From Devosia subaequoris (GTDB lineage: Bacteria > Pseudomonadota > Alphaproteobacteria > Rhizobiales > Devosiaceae), in assembly GCF_014197055.1 (NCBI RefSeq), contig NZ_JACIEW010000004.1, positions 310,001-374,000 of the forward strand: a stretch of 64,000 nucleotides of DNA, given 5' to 3'. Shown in pieces: positions 37,704 through 50,963 of the stretch (the stretch's first letter is position 1; each line of letters begins with the position of its first letter). The notes beneath the pieces are model-generated. The model had not been told where the DNA came from and did not search any database. It worked only from the letters and a program-made list of their open reading frames with translations. Both the position numbers and the translations under genes were made by a program.

Positions 37704-38069
37704 CGGGGCGGGGGGCATGTTCCTGCCAGCCACAGGCTTCGTGGCCTCCTCGCCTCAAACCACGCCACTGGCGAGATTTGCCCCACAGCTTTCTGCCATT
37801 CGAGCGTAGCTCTCATGGCCTTCTCGGCTTGAAAGGCTCCACAGGAGCCTTTCATCCTTCGGACCGCCTTCGAAGTGCGACACTTTCGACATGGTTGAAT
37901 CCGCCCCCGGAGCCTTGCGTGGCGCGCGCGGCTTGTGATAGAGCGGGCGCGACTTTTCAGGGGTCCGGCTCGCGGCCCGTTTCCGAGCACGTCCAAGCGT
38001 TCATAAGCCGTCCGGGTTTCGGTCAACGAAGCCTAAAAGAGGATCGGCCAACAAGAGGGTGAAGCGGCA
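37704..38069. other. Intergenic region between priA and atpH
   Basis: No gene was recognised. A perfect hairpin (GAAAGGCTCC / GGAGCCTTTC, 3-base loop) lies at 37831-37853 without a T-run. The right side should hold the promoter of the ATP synthase operon; I could not pick out convincing hexamers. Confidence 0.55.
37831..37853. repeat. Perfect inverted repeat in the atp leader region
   Basis: GAAAGGCTCC and GGAGCCTTTC form a 10-bp stem with loop ACA. It lies 128 bases after priA and 217 before atpH and could end priA transcripts or structure the atp leader. Confidence 0.5.
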
Positions 38070-40165
<2,096 letters not shown>

Positions 40166-40187
40166 GCCCTGAAGGAGACGACAGGCC

Positions 40188-41075
40188 ATGCCGTCGCTAA
40201 AGGACCTAAAAAACAGGATCGACTCGGTCAGATCGACCCAGAAGATCACCAAGGCCATGCAGATGGTTGCGGCGGCAAAACTCCGCCGCGCCCAGGAAGC
40301 TGCCGAGGCTGCGCGCCCCTATGCTGAACGCATGGGCAAGGTGCTGGCCGCGCTTGGCGCGGTCTATGATGGACAGGAAAACGCCCCGGCACTGCTTGGC
40401 GGTACCGGCAAGGACCAGGTTCACCTGCTGGTGGTTGCCACCGGCGAGCGCGGTCTGGCGGGCGGGTTCAACTCGTCCATCGCGCGCCTCGCCCGCGATC
40501 ACGCGCAAAAGCTGATCAGCCAGGGCAAAACAGTCAAAATCCTGACCGTGGGCCGCAAGGGCCATGACATTCTGCGCCGGCAATATCCGGAACTGATCGT
40601 GGATACTTTCAACTTCCGCGAAGTGAAGCAGGTCGGTTTCACCCAGGCCCAGCAAGTCGCCGACAAGGTACTTGAGCTGTTCGCCGCCGGCGAGTTCGAC
40701 GTGGCTACGCTGTACTTTGCCAAGTTCGGTTCGGTGATCAGCCAAGTGCCAACGGCCCATCAGCTGATCCCGGCCAAGCTGGAAAAGCTCGAAGCCGAAG
40801 GCGAGGTCGATGCGCCAGCGGTTCCGTACGAATATGAGCCGAGCGAAGAAGCCATCGTCGAGGACCTGTTGCCACGCAACATCTCGGTGCAGGTGCTACG
40901 CGCGCTGCTCGAAAACAGCGCCTCGTTCTACGGTGCGCAGATGTCCGCAATGGACAATGCGACCCGCAATGCCGGCGAAATGATCAACAAGCTGCAGCTG
41001 AGCTACAACCGCCAGCGTCAGGCCCAGATCACCAAAGAACTTATCGAAATCATTTCGGGCGCGGAAGCGCTCTAA
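40188..41075 (+). CDS. atpG: ATP synthase F1 subunit gamma
   Basis: Gamma is the rotating central stalk. The 295-residue protein begins [35 protein letters not shown] and ends with the family signature [49 protein letters not shown], both helices forming the coiled-coil shaft. It sits between atpA and atpD. Confidence 0.97.
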   Translation: MPSLKDLKNRIDSVRSTQKITKAMQMVAAAKLRRAQEAAEAARPYAERMGKVLAALGAVYDGQENAPALLGGTGKDQVHLLVVATGERGLAGGFNSSIARLARDHAQKLISQGKTVKILTVGRKGHDILRRQYPELIVDTFNFREVKQVGFTQAQQVADKVLELFAAGEFDVATLYFAKFGSVISQVPTAHQLIPAKLEKLEAEGEVDAPAVPYEYEPSEEAIVEDLLPRNISVQVLRALLENSASFYGAQMSAMDNATRNAGEMINKLQLSYNRQRQAQITKELIEIISGAEAL

Positions 41076-42536
<1,461 letters not shown>

Positions 42537-42624
42537 GTTCGGTCGCGGGCCGGCTTGGTCCGCTCCCGTCTCGCTTATGGGGTCTGGATGAACATCCAGA
42601 CCTCTCTGCCAAAGGACAAGAAAA

Positions 42625-43050
42625 ATGGCTGAAGGCCTCCAGATCGACATCGTATCGCCAGAGCGACTGGTGCTGTCCGAGACCGTTGTGTCGGTCACCG
42701 TGCCGGGCAAGGAAGGCTATTTCACAGTGATGGACGACCATGCGCCGTTCATGACTACGCTCAAGCCGGGCTTTATTACCGTTGCCAAGTCGGGGGGCGC
42801 AGCTGACGTCTATTTCGTCAAAGGCGGCTTTGCCGATGTGTCGGCTTCGGGCCTGACCATTTTGGCCGAACAGTCGGTGCCATTCTCCGAGTTTGACCAT
42901 GGCGACCTGCAGGAGCAGATCAAGGCAGCCGAGGAAGAACTCAACCGTGCGGCCACGCCGGAAGACAAGTCCTATGCCCAGGAAGTGGTATCGGCCCTGC
43001 TGAACCTGGCGATCGAATCCCAGCACATCGACGGTGCGCACGTGCACTAA
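42625..43050 (+). CDS. atpC: ATP synthase F1 subunit epsilon
   Basis: Epsilon couples rotation and can inhibit ATP hydrolysis. The 141-residue product has the N-terminal beta-sandwich (LQIDIVSPERLVLSETVVSVTVPGKEGYFTVMDDHAPFMTTLKPG) and a C-terminal helical part (EEELNRAATPEDKSYAQEVVSALLNLAIES). The ATG has AAAGGACAAG upstream. A strong terminator follows. Confidence 0.95.
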   Translation: MAEGLQIDIVSPERLVLSETVVSVTVPGKEGYFTVMDDHAPFMTTLKPGFITVAKSGGAADVYFVKGGFADVSASGLTILAEQSVPFSEFDHGDLQEQIKAAEEELNRAATPEDKSYAQEVVSALLNLAIESQHIDGAHVH

Positions 43051-43075
43051 CCGTCTCGCAAAAACAAGAATTTTC

Positions 43076-43105
43076 AGCCGCCCCATTGTTGGGGCGGCTT
43101 TTTTT
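43076..43105 (+). terminator. Rho-independent terminator of the F1 ATP synthase operon
   Basis: AGCCGCCCC pairs with GGGGCGGCT around ATTGTT and is followed by seven T, 25 bases after the atpC stop codon. Confidence 0.94.
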
Positions 43106-43259
43106 ATGCATTTGAAATGGGCAGGTCGCCCAATACTTATGCAAGTCATTGATGTAGTTGCAGTTCTTCTTGTCTTAAACGTCTGCTTAACGCTTCGGGC
43201 GCACTCTTGCTGCCAATTGGTGATCGCCGGACAGAAGTCCGGTCTGCGGGGACAAGAAA

Positions 43260-45425
43260 ATGACCAAGCTGCTAGGCAATCTGCGCCTGACCTTTGCCAT
43301 CTCCAGCCTGACCATCGGTGCCATAGTCTTTGCCATAGTGGCGGTGCTGGTCAGCCTGTACTTCAGCCTGAGCGGATCGGTGGAGCGCGATGCCACCGCC
43401 GCTTTGACCAACACGACCCGCATCGCGGCCCAGATTTTTCAGGTCAACCTGCCCAGTCTCGAGGTGAGCGTTGGGGAGAGCGGCAATGTCGAAGCGCTGA
43501 GCGCGCGCAACATGCCCAGGTTCCGCAACCACAATGTCATTGATGCGGTGGCCGGTGTGTCCGGCGCGCATGCGGCTGTGTATGTACTCGACCCCGAAGT
43601 CAGCCCGGACTTTCTGATTGGCAGTACCAGTCTGAGTGATGCCGAGGGCGAACGGATGATGGAGATGCCCATCGTGGCGGGGACGCCGCTGTTCGACACG
43701 CTCAATGCCAATCAGTCGGTTCGCGGCGAGATGACCCTGGATGGCCGCGATCACCTGGTGCGCTACGAACCCATCGCGACGAGCGAAGGTGTGGTGATCG
43801 GGGCTTTGATGGTCCTCGTTGACAAGGCGCCCTTTGAAGCCCTGATGTCGCAGACCATGCTGGTGCTGGGCGGTACAAGCCTGTTGGCAGTTATCCTGGT
43901 GGCCATATTCGCCTTGCTTGTGGCCCGTGTGCTCACCCGCCCGATACCGCATCTGGCCGCTGCCATGGACACGATTGCCGCGGGCGATCTTGATGCTGGC
44001 GTGCCGTATACGGAGCGGCGCAATGAAATCGGGGCGATGGCGCGGGCGGTCGAGGTGTTCCGCTGCAATGGCACGGAAAAGGCGGCGCTCGACGCGCAAG
44101 CCCGGCAACACATGGCAGAAGCCGCCGATCACACCGGGCAATTGCAGGCTATCTCTCGCAGCCAGATCGTGGTCGAATTCGATCTCGACGGCACCGTGCT
44201 GACGGCCAATGAGAATTTCCTCGAGCTGCTTGGTTACCGGCTGGAGGACGTTGCCGGGCGACCCAATGCGCTGTTTCTGTTCGATGCCGAACCGACCAGC
44301 AGCGAGTACAAGACCTTCTGGCGCGAACTGGCCTCGGGGGCTTTCAAGAGCGGCGAATATCGCCGGCGCGCCAGGGGTGGCGATGAAGTTTGGATCCAGA
44401 GCACTTTTACGCCGATCAGCGACACTGAAGGCGTGCCCTACAAGATCGTGCAGTTCGCGACCGATGTGACGGCACGCAAGCAGTCGGTTGCCACCGTCGG
44501 GGCCGGTTTGAAAAGTCTGGCAGGGGGCGATCTCACCCAGACAATCGACACGACTTTCCCGCCCGAATTCGAAGACCTGCGGGTCGCCCTCAATGGCACG
44601 ATCACCCGATTTGCCGACGTGGTTGGACAGTTGCGGATCACCACGCGTTCGTTGCGCGCCGCCAGCGGCGAACTGCTCAGCGGCGCCAATGACCTCAGCG
44701 AACGCACAACACGCCAGGCAGCGACCATCGAGGAAACCTCGGCGACCATGGAAGAGCTGGCCGGAACCGTGGCCAGCAATGCGGGCATGGCTGAAGAAGC
44801 TGCCGGCAAGGCGGAGACAGTGGCCAAGGCTGCAGCCGAGAGCGGTGCGGTGATGGGAGAAGCGACAGGCGCGATGGAGCGGATCACCCAGTCCTCGGCC
44901 AAGATCTCCAATATTATCGGCATGATCGACGATATCGCCTTCCAGACGAACCTGTTGGCGCTCAATGCGTCGGTGGAGGCGGCACGGGCCGGTGACGCGG
45001 GCAAGGGTTTTGCCGTGGTGGCCGTAGAAGTGCGGCGCCTGGCGCAATCGGCGGCGCAGGCGTCGTCCGAGGTCAAGGCGCTGGTGGAAAGAAGCGCCGA
45101 CGAGGTGAAGGGCGGTTCAGGCCTGGTCGCTGCCGCTGGTGAGCGGCTCAAGGCCATGCTCGATGCGGTCGAGGAAAATAGTGTCTTGGTGCGGACCATT
45201 GCCCGGGCGAGCCGGGAGCAGGCCGCCTCGATCGAGGAGGTCAATACGGCGGTGCGCACGCTCGATCAGATGACCCAGCATAACGCGGCGCTGGTGGAGC
45301 AGACCAATGCGGTCATTGCCCAGACCGAAGGGCGGACGCAGACGCTGGACAGCATTGTCGGCATCTTCCAGCTCGATGGTCCGGTGGACACGCCAGAGAC
45401 GGGCACGTCCTGCAGGGCGGCATAG
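43260..45425 (+). CDS. Methyl-accepting chemotaxis protein with PAS domain
   Basis: A 721-residue chemoreceptor. The first transmembrane helix is near residues 13-36, a periplasmic sensor domain (residues 40-190, sCache-like) follows, then a second transmembrane helix ([25 protein letters not shown], near 200-225), a HAMP linker, a PAS/PAC domain ([20 protein letters not shown] to [14 protein letters not shown]), a second HAMP-like segment ([17 protein letters not shown]) and the signalling domain with the tip motif [41 protein letters not shown]. The ligand is unknown. No CheR-docking pentapeptide is seen at the C-terminus. No other chemotaxis gene lies nearby. Confidence 0.92.
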   Translation: MTKLLGNLRLTFAISSLTIGAIVFAIVAVLVSLYFSLSGSVERDATAALTNTTRIAAQIFQVNLPSLEVSVGESGNVEALSARNMPRFRNHNVIDAVAGVSGAHAAVYVLDPEVSPDFLIGSTSLSDAEGERMMEMPIVAGTPLFDTLNANQSVRGEMTLDGRDHLVRYEPIATSEGVVIGALMVLVDKAPFEALMSQTMLVLGGTSLLAVILVAIFALLVARVLTRPIPHLAAAMDTIAAGDLDAGVPYTERRNEIGAMARAVEVFRCNGTEKAALDAQARQHMAEAADHTGQLQAISRSQIVVEFDLDGTVLTANENFLELLGYRLEDVAGRPNALFLFDAEPTSSEYKTFWRELASGAFKSGEYRRRARGGDEVWIQSTFTPISDTEGVPYKIVQFATDVTARKQSVATVGAGLKSLAGGDLTQTIDTTFPPEFEDLRVALNGTITRFADVVGQLRITTRSLRAASGELLSGANDLSERTTRQAATIEETSATMEELAGTVASNAGMAEEAAGKAETVAKAAAESGAVMGEATGAMERITQSSAKISNIIGMIDDIAFQTNLLALNASVEAARAGDAGKGFAVVAVEVRRLAQSAAQASSEVKALVERSADEVKGGSGLVAAAGERLKAMLDAVEENSVLVRTIARASREQAASIEEVNTAVRTLDQMTQHNAALVEQTNAVIAQTEGRTQTLDSIVGIFQLDGPVDTPETGTSCRAA

Positions 45426-45430
45426 TTCCG

Positions 45431-46120
45431 CTAGTCCTGGAGTGCGGCGTCCACCAGAGCCCGGGCATGCAGATCGGTGGTGTCGTAAGTAGGCAAGGCG
45501 CTGGTGGCGTCATCGATCAGCATACCGATCTCGGTGCAGCCCAGAATGACGGCCTGGGCGCCGCGCGCAGCCATGCGATCAATTGCGGTCTGGTAGGTTC
45601 GGCGCGATTCGTCGCGCACAATGCCTTTGCACAATTCCTCATAGATGATGCCGTTCAGATTGGTGTGATCCACTTCGGGCACCAGCACATTGAGGCCATG
45701 GCTGACCAGGCGCTGCTTGTAGAAGTCCATCTCCATGGTGAAACGCGTGCCGAGCAGACCCACCGTGTCATAGCCATCCCCGAGCAGGGATTTAGCGGTC
45801 GGATCGGCGATATGGATGAACGGGGTGGTGATGCCCTCGAGCATGGTGTCGGACACCACATGCATAGTGTTGGTGGCCAGACCCAGGACCCTGGCTCCTG
45901 CGCGCTCCAGGCCTTGGGCTACGGCGTTCAACTGCCGGCCGGCGGCCTCCCAATCGCCTGCGGACTGCATCTCGGCAATCGGGGCGAAATCGACCGAGTG
46001 CATGATGACGGGCGCTGAATGCAGCCCGCCCAGACGCCGTGCCATTTCCTGGTTGAGAACGCGATAATAATGGGCGCTGGATTCCCAGCTCATGCCGCCG
46101 ATCAGGCCAATGGTCTTCAT
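45431..46120 (-). CDS. Aspartate/glutamate racemase family protein (YgeA-like)
   Basis: A cofactor-independent amino acid racemase-fold protein of 229 residues. The N-terminal motif is IGLIGGMSWESSAHYYR. The first catalytic position holds Thr rather than Cys (LATNTMHVV), while the second cysteine is intact (VILGCTEIGMLI). This Thr/Cys pair is the state of the YgeA subgroup, which racemises or epimerises L-Asp/L-Glu analogues only weakly, so the natural reaction is uncertain. The ATG is taken at MKTIGLIGG; it starts eight bases before the rppH stop on the same strand. Confidence 0.85.
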   Translation of the reverse strand: MKTIGLIGGMSWESSAHYYRVLNQEMARRLGGLHSAPVIMHSVDFAPIAEMQSAGDWEAAGRQLNAVAQGLERAGARVLGLATNTMHVVSDTMLEGITTPFIHIADPTAKSLLGDGYDTVGLLGTRFTMEMDFYKQRLVSHGLNVLVPEVDHTNLNGIIYEELCKGIVRDESRRTYQTAIDRMAARGAQAVILGCTEIGMLIDDATSALPTYDTTDLHARALVDAALQD

Positions 46121-46128
46121 GGGTGGGC

Positions 46129-46668
46129 TCAAACGTGGGTAAAGCGTTGCGGAATGTCGCGGAACGCCTCGACGACTTTTTCATAGGCGGGGCGCTTGAA
46201 TGGGACGATCAGGCTAGGGGCACGGTTGAGCTTTTCCCACCGCCAAGCGTTAAATTCGGCCGGGTGTTTGCCGCCCGCCGGTTCGGCGACGTCAATTTCA
46301 GCCTCATCACCGGTAAAGGCAAAGGCGAACCAGCGCTGGCGCTGGCCGCGATACTTGCCCTCCCAGGCCTTGCCCAAAACGTCGTCAGGCAGGTCGTAAT
46401 AGATCCATTCGGGGGCTTCGGCGAGCAGGCTCACCGAGGTGATGTTGGTTTCTTCGTGCAGTTCGCGCAGAGCCGCCCCGAGCGGGTCCTCGCCCTTGTC
46501 GATCCCGCCCTGGGGCATTTGCCAAGCCGAACCATGAGCCGCCGACTGGTCCGGGTCTCCGGCCGATTTGCGATGGCCGAAAAACACATTGCCATGAGCA
46601 TTGAACACGGCAATGCCGACGCAGTCGCGATAGGGCAGGGAATTTCGATCAGGCGGGGCGTCGGACAT
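46129..46668 (-). CDS. rppH: RNA pyrophosphohydrolase
   Basis: RppH converts 5'-triphosphate RNA ends to monophosphate and so starts mRNA decay. The 179-residue protein begins with YRDCVGIAVFNAHGNVFFGHR, the Nudix box is GGIDKGEDPLGAALRELHEETNI, and the family-specific WQMPQGG and YYDLPDDV and KYRGQRQRWFAF segments are present. The racemase gene follows on the same strand. Confidence 0.93.
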   Translation of the reverse strand: MSDAPPDRNSLPYRDCVGIAVFNAHGNVFFGHRKSAGDPDQSAAHGSAWQMPQGGIDKGEDPLGAALRELHEETNITSVSLLAEAPEWIYYDLPDDVLGKAWEGKYRGQRQRWFAFAFTGDEAEIDVAEPAGGKHPAEFNAWRWEKLNRAPSLIVPFKRPAYEKVVEAFRDIPQRFTHV

Positions 46669-46734
46669 GGTGGTCGGGCCTTTATCTATCGCTTGTACCG
46701 GTCGAACGACCAGCGGTCGCCCGTGGGGGGCGCG

Positions 46735-47883
46735 CTATTGCATCAGGGCGCTGGCCGGAACCAGCGCAATACCCTTGGCATCGAGCTCGCGCGACCATTC
46801 GGAGACGGCCTGCACAGAGATGGGCAATGCGCTGATAATACCAAGGGCGCTGCCAGTATCCATGGCCTGGGCCTCAAGGCTGGCAAGTGCTGAGAGAATG
46901 GATGCACGGGCCGGGTTGGCGTCGATGACCTGGCCCGCGCGGCTGAAGGGCACGTTGTTGGCGCCGGCGAGTTGGGCTGCGACCGAGCGGTTGGATGAGC
47001 CATCGTCGAGATAGCCCAGGCCCCGGGCCCCCAGCTCTTCCATGATCGGCGCCATATCGGTGGCCGAGGCGGTGAAACGCGCGCCCATATTGTTGATGAC
47101 GCCAAAATAGCCCCCGAAACGGGCCATCAGCCAGAACAGTTTTTCGAGATTGTTACGGGGCGTCTCGCCAGTCAGCATGGTGTGTGGGCCCGGATCGTTT
47201 TGCGGATAGTCAAAGGGCTCAAGGGGAATTTCAAGCATGACTTCGTGGCCCGCGCTGCGTGCGGCGGCAACGGTAGTGGGCAGCGAACGGCCATAGGGCG
47301 CAAAGGCCAGGGTCACCTCGCCGGGCAACTGATCGATGGTATCGAGGGACCCCTGTTCATTGATCCCGAGCCCGGTCACGACAATGGCGATCATGGGCTG
47401 GCTGGACGCGGCCAGGGTCCCGGCATCGCGGCGATAGGCCAGGAAGGGCGTGAGGCCGGTGCCGGACGTGCGGGGAATGGCACCATGCGCGGTTTCTTCG
47501 CTGAGGTCCGGCAGAATACCGAAGCTGTTCGGGCTTTGGCCTGGCGTGGGCATCGCGCTGCCCGGTGCGGGTACCGCAACCATGGAGCCATCAGCGGGGA
47601 ACTGGTTCGGGTCGGCGGTGATGGTAGCCGGTCCGCTCGCGACGTTCTGGGCAATGCTATTGCCGTCGCGCGTGGAGGTGATGGCCACCTCGGTGCTGGG
47701 GCGGCCGCCATCAGGGTCTTCGACCAGGATCAGGCGCAGAGCGACCCCGCCAATGATCAGGAAAATGACTGTGAACAGCAGGCGCGCCAGCGGAAAGTGA
47801 AACCTGGCGGCCGTTTCCTGCTTCTGGCGCCGGCGCCCGGTGAGCGGAGTGGACAGATCATTGGCCATTGGCGCTTCGCTCAT
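46735..47883 (-). CDS. Divergent polysaccharide deacetylase family protein
   Basis: A single-pass membrane protein with a transmembrane segment (LLFTVIFLIIGGVALRLILV), a Pro/Ala-rich linker and a C-terminal domain of the divergent polysaccharide deacetylase family. Visible motifs are IAIVVTGLGINEQGSLDTIDQLPGEVTLAFAPYG, EVMLEIPLEPFDYPQNDPGPHTML and GYFGVINNMGARFTA. The second residue of the usual Asp-Asp pair is replaced (VVTGLG instead of VIDDLG), so catalytic competence is doubtful. It is consistently next to ctpA and envC in Rhizobiales, which points to an envelope role. Three in-frame starts are possible; I favour the one giving MSEAPMAND. Confidence 0.8.
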   Translation of the reverse strand: MSEAPMANDLSTPLTGRRRQKQETAARFHFPLARLLFTVIFLIIGGVALRLILVEDPDGGRPSTEVAITSTRDGNSIAQNVASGPATITADPNQFPADGSMVAVPAPGSAMPTPGQSPNSFGILPDLSEETAHGAIPRTSGTGLTPFLAYRRDAGTLAASSQPMIAIVVTGLGINEQGSLDTIDQLPGEVTLAFAPYGRSLPTTVAAARSAGHEVMLEIPLEPFDYPQNDPGPHTMLTGETPRNNLEKLFWLMARFGGYFGVINNMGARFTASATDMAPIMEELGARGLGYLDDGSSNRSVAAQLAGANNVPFSRAGQVIDANPARASILSALASLEAQAMDTGSALGIISALPISVQAVSEWSRELDAKGIALVPASALMQ

Positions 47884-48014
47884 CCCCGGGGTGGAGCCTT
47901 GTTCCGACGCGTTCTCGATCCGCAAAGCCCCTCGCTCTATTTTGCCGGCAAGGCAGGCTGCGGGATGCGGCGCGAATCAGCTCCGCCGCATCCTCATTCT
48001 ATCATGGTGCGCTG

Positions 48015-49448
48015 CTATTCCACCGTAGGCGGAAAGGCAGGGTCGGTCTCTTCGCCCTTGATCAGGCGGAGAGCGTATTGAAGCTGGGTGTCCTCGGCCT
48101 TGTCCGCCGGAACATAGACGGACGAGCCGACGCTGGCCTCTTCCTGGCCCTCGGCCGTAATATGGCCGTCAAGCCCGGCCTCGCCGATGATTTCGTCGCG
48201 ACCCTGGAACTCTTCGGGCACAACCTGGCGCACGTCGATATCCGGGGTGATGCCCAGAGCCTGGATCGAGCGGTTGTCAGGCGTGTAATAGCGCGCGGTG
48301 GTCAGCCGCATGGCGCCGTCGGGCCCCAGTGAGATGATCGACTGGACCGACCCCTTGCCAAAGGAGCGGGTGCCGACCAGCGTGGCACGCTTGTGGTCCT
48401 GCAAGGCGCCAGCCACGATCTCGGCGGCGGAGGCCGATCCGCCATTGATCAGCACCACCATGGGCACATCGGCAATGCGCGCGTCGAGCGGATCGGGCGC
48501 GGCGTCGTAGCGGGCGCTTTCGTTTTCCGAGCGGCCACGGGTCAAGACCACGGCCCCGCGATTGAGAAAAGCATCTGCGACGTAGACTGACTGATCTACC
48601 AGTCCGCCCGGGTTGTTACGCAGGTCCAGAATGATGCCCTGGGGGGGCACATCGTTGCGTTCGGCATAGATGTCTTCAATCGCTCGTTCGATGCCGACAA
48701 AGGCCTGTTCGGAGAAGCGTGAAAGGCGCAATACGGCAATATCGCCTTCCCCTTCGGTTTCGCCACCCTCCATGCTCCAGCGCACCGCGCGCATGGAGAT
48801 GATGCCGCGGGTCAACTCGAACTCGAGCGGCTCGTCGACGCCTTCACGGAACACGGTAATGGTGACCTGAGTGCCGACCTCGCCCCGCATTTTCTCGACG
48901 GCCTCGTCCTGGGTCATGCCCTGAACCTGCTGGCCATCAATCTCGATGATCAAATCGTTGGACAGGATGCCGGCGCGGGCGGCAGGCGTGTCATCAATGG
49001 GCGAAACCACCTTGATCAGCCCTTCTTCCATGATGATCTCGACGCCCAGGCCGCCAAACTGGCCCGAGGTATCCTGGCGCATATCGGCATATTCGATGGG
49101 CGGCAGATAGCCCGAATGCGGGTCGAGCGAGGTCAGCATGCCCTGAATGGCAGCGCGGATCAGTTCCTGCTCGTCGGGCGGATCGACATATTCGGCCCGG
49201 ATACGATCAAAGATTTCGCCGAACAGATTGAGGTCCGAATAGATCTCCAGCGGATCGCGCGGTGCAGCGGCGCGCTCGGCGGCTGTGGGCTCTGCCTGTT
49301 CGCCGCTAGGGTTGGGCTCCAGCTGCTCTTCCACTGGCGCAGGATCTGCGGGGGCCTGGGCGAGCAATTGGTCCTGAGCGATCAGCACGGTGGCGGGCAC
49401 CAGCACTGCTGCACCGAGAGCAGCAAGGCGAAGGGTGGTCAGGCGCAT
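48015..49448 (-). CDS. ctpA: C-terminal processing peptidase (S41)
   Basis: A periplasmic serine protease of family S41 that trims envelope proteins or peptidoglycan hydrolases. It has a signal peptide (LRLAALGAAVLVPATVLIAQ), an N-terminal helical part, a PDZ domain (QFGGLGVEIIMEEGLIKVVSPIDDTPAARAGILSNDLIIEIDGQQV) and the catalytic domain with LRNNPGGLVDQSV, the nucleophile in NGGSASAAEIVAGAL and the general-base lysine in GTRSFGKGSVQ. The product is 477 residues. It lies eight bases after envC, so the two are probably one operon. Confidence 0.93.
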   Translation of the reverse strand: MRLTTLRLAALGAAVLVPATVLIAQDQLLAQAPADPAPVEEQLEPNPSGEQAEPTAAERAAAPRDPLEIYSDLNLFGEIFDRIRAEYVDPPDEQELIRAAIQGMLTSLDPHSGYLPPIEYADMRQDTSGQFGGLGVEIIMEEGLIKVVSPIDDTPAARAGILSNDLIIEIDGQQVQGMTQDEAVEKMRGEVGTQVTITVFREGVDEPLEFELTRGIISMRAVRWSMEGGETEGEGDIAVLRLSRFSEQAFVGIERAIEDIYAERNDVPPQGIILDLRNNPGGLVDQSVYVADAFLNRGAVVLTRGRSENESARYDAAPDPLDARIADVPMVVLINGGSASAAEIVAGALQDHKRATLVGTRSFGKGSVQSIISLGPDGAMRLTTARYYTPDNRSIQALGITPDIDVRQVVPEEFQGRDEIIGEAGLDGHITAEGQEEASVGSSVYVPADKAEDTQLQYALRLIKGEETDPAFPPTVE

Positions 49449-49455
49449 GGATTAA

Positions 49456-50862
49456 TTATCCCGTTTGTTCTTGGCTGGCCCACCACCCGGCCGGGTCGAA
49501 AGGCTCGTTGTTTTCTCGCAGTTCAATATAAAGGGTCGGCTGGTCGTTTCCAGCATTGGTGCTTACGGTCCGCCCAATTGTGCGTGATCCCATGGTTCCG
49601 AGCGGCTCGCCCATCTGCACGAATTGACCAATATCGGCGGTAATGGTCTCCAGGCCAGCGAGCAGGGCGGTATAGCCGGCACCGGCATTGATAATGACGA
49701 TCTGGCCATAATTGAGGTAGGGCCCCTTATAAAGCACCCAACCGTCGGCGGGGGCCAGGACCTGCGCTTCGGCGCGGGTGACGAGGGATTGGCCCTGGGC
49801 GATGCCGCCCCGCCCGTCATTGGCGCCAAAATCGACCACTGTCACCCCATTGGCAGGCGGCACCAGATAGCCATGGGCCAGCGGAAACGGCACGGCCGGC
49901 TGGGTACGGGCCGGATCGGCAAAGGCCAGTTCGATCGCCTCGGGCGAAAGCTGGGGCAGGTCAGGATCGGTGGTGGCTGGTGCGGCGGTGGCACCGGCGG
50001 CGGCTCGCTGGGACAGGGCGCCAATCAGCTCGCGCAAGGTGCTGGCGCGCTCGGCCAGGGCCACGGCCTCGGCTTGTTCAGCCTCGAGTTCGGCACTCAT
50101 CTGGGTAATGCCGGCCCGGCGCGCCGCGATCAGGGTGGCAATGCGCAATTGTTCTTCCTCAAGCACCTCGTGATTGGCCTTGAGAGTTTCTTCCTCGGCC
50201 ATGGCGGCCAGCTTGATGTCTGTCAGCGCCTGCAGATCGGCGGCGACCGTATCGGCCTGTTCGCGTAATTGCGGCAATATGGCAGCGATCAGCATGGCGC
50301 CGCGCGCAGAACCCAGGGCATCGCCGGGATCGACAATCAGGGCCGGAGGCGGATTGAGAGAAATGCGCTGCAGCGCGGCCAGCACATTGGCAATTTCGGC
50401 ATCGGCACCATCCAGGCGACCGCGCACTTCAAGCTCACGCACGATCAGATCGGAAATGCGTTCCTCGACATCGGCGACTTCGATTTCTGCCAGCTTGACC
50501 CGCTGGGCGGCGGCGATCAGGGCGGCAGTCTGCTGGGTGCGATCCCCTTCCATGGCCGCGATCTCGGCCTTGAGGGCATCGATGCGTTCGCGGCTGAGCG
50601 AGAGGGTGGCTTCGACCTCTTCAAGGTCGGCGGCGTTGTCGTCTGCCGGGTCGGCGGTCTCATCGGCGGGCGTTGCCGGATCATCCACGGGTGTCGGCGC
50701 TACAGCCTCACTGGCCGGATCGAGCGGCAGCGAGGGGCGCAATTCCACCTCGGGTACGGTGTCGGGCGCCGTTGTCTGGGCCAAAATGGGCCAGGCCGCT
50801 GCGCCGCTCAGCAGGGCGCCCACCAGCAGGGCCGTGAAACGATGTGCCGGCCGCAAGGGCAT
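49456..50862 (-). CDS. envC: EnvC-type murein hydrolase activator
   Basis: EnvC-like proteins activate amidases during septum splitting. The product has a signal peptide (FTALLVGALLSGAAAWPILAQ), a long coiled coil (about residues 80-300, rich in Glu/Ala/Leu) and a C-terminal LytM/M23 domain. The zinc ligands of active M23 peptidases (HxGxD and the final HxH) are missing: the positions read GANDGRGGIAQ, YTALLAGLE and LYIELREN. It should therefore be a regulator rather than an enzyme, as in E. coli EnvC. It is upstream of ctpA. A CtrA-like site lies upstream. Confidence 0.88.
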   Translation of the reverse strand: MPLRPAHRFTALLVGALLSGAAAWPILAQTTAPDTVPEVELRPSLPLDPASEAVAPTPVDDPATPADETADPADDNAADLEEVEATLSLSRERIDALKAEIAAMEGDRTQQTAALIAAAQRVKLAEIEVADVEERISDLIVRELEVRGRLDGADAEIANVLAALQRISLNPPPALIVDPGDALGSARGAMLIAAILPQLREQADTVAADLQALTDIKLAAMAEEETLKANHEVLEEEQLRIATLIAARRAGITQMSAELEAEQAEAVALAERASTLRELIGALSQRAAAGATAAPATTDPDLPQLSPEAIELAFADPARTQPAVPFPLAHGYLVPPANGVTVVDFGANDGRGGIAQGQSLVTRAEAQVLAPADGWVLYKGPYLNYGQIVIINAGAGYTALLAGLETITADIGQFVQMGEPLGTMGSRTIGRTVSTNAGNDQPTLYIELRENNEPFDPAGWWASQEQTG

Positions 50863-50932
50863 GGCGTCTCCAGAAAAAGGGCATGGCCCGAATCAATTGG
50901 GGCACTCTAGCAAGTCCGAGGCAAACCGCCGG

Positions 50933-50950
50933 TTAACATGGCTTAACCAT
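50933..50950 (-). promoter_or_regulatory. CtrA-like half-sites upstream of envC
   Basis: TTAA-N6-TTAACCAT lies 71 bases upstream of the envC start. The TTAACCAT half-site is a good CtrA core; the 6-base spacing differs from the usual 7. Suggestive only. Confidence 0.3.
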
Positions 50951-50963
50951 AATTCGAATTGCA

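Noticed and set aside
43272..45047. 591-codon open frame antisense to the chemoreceptor
   Set aside because: Shadow of the MCP gene, without recognisable motifs.
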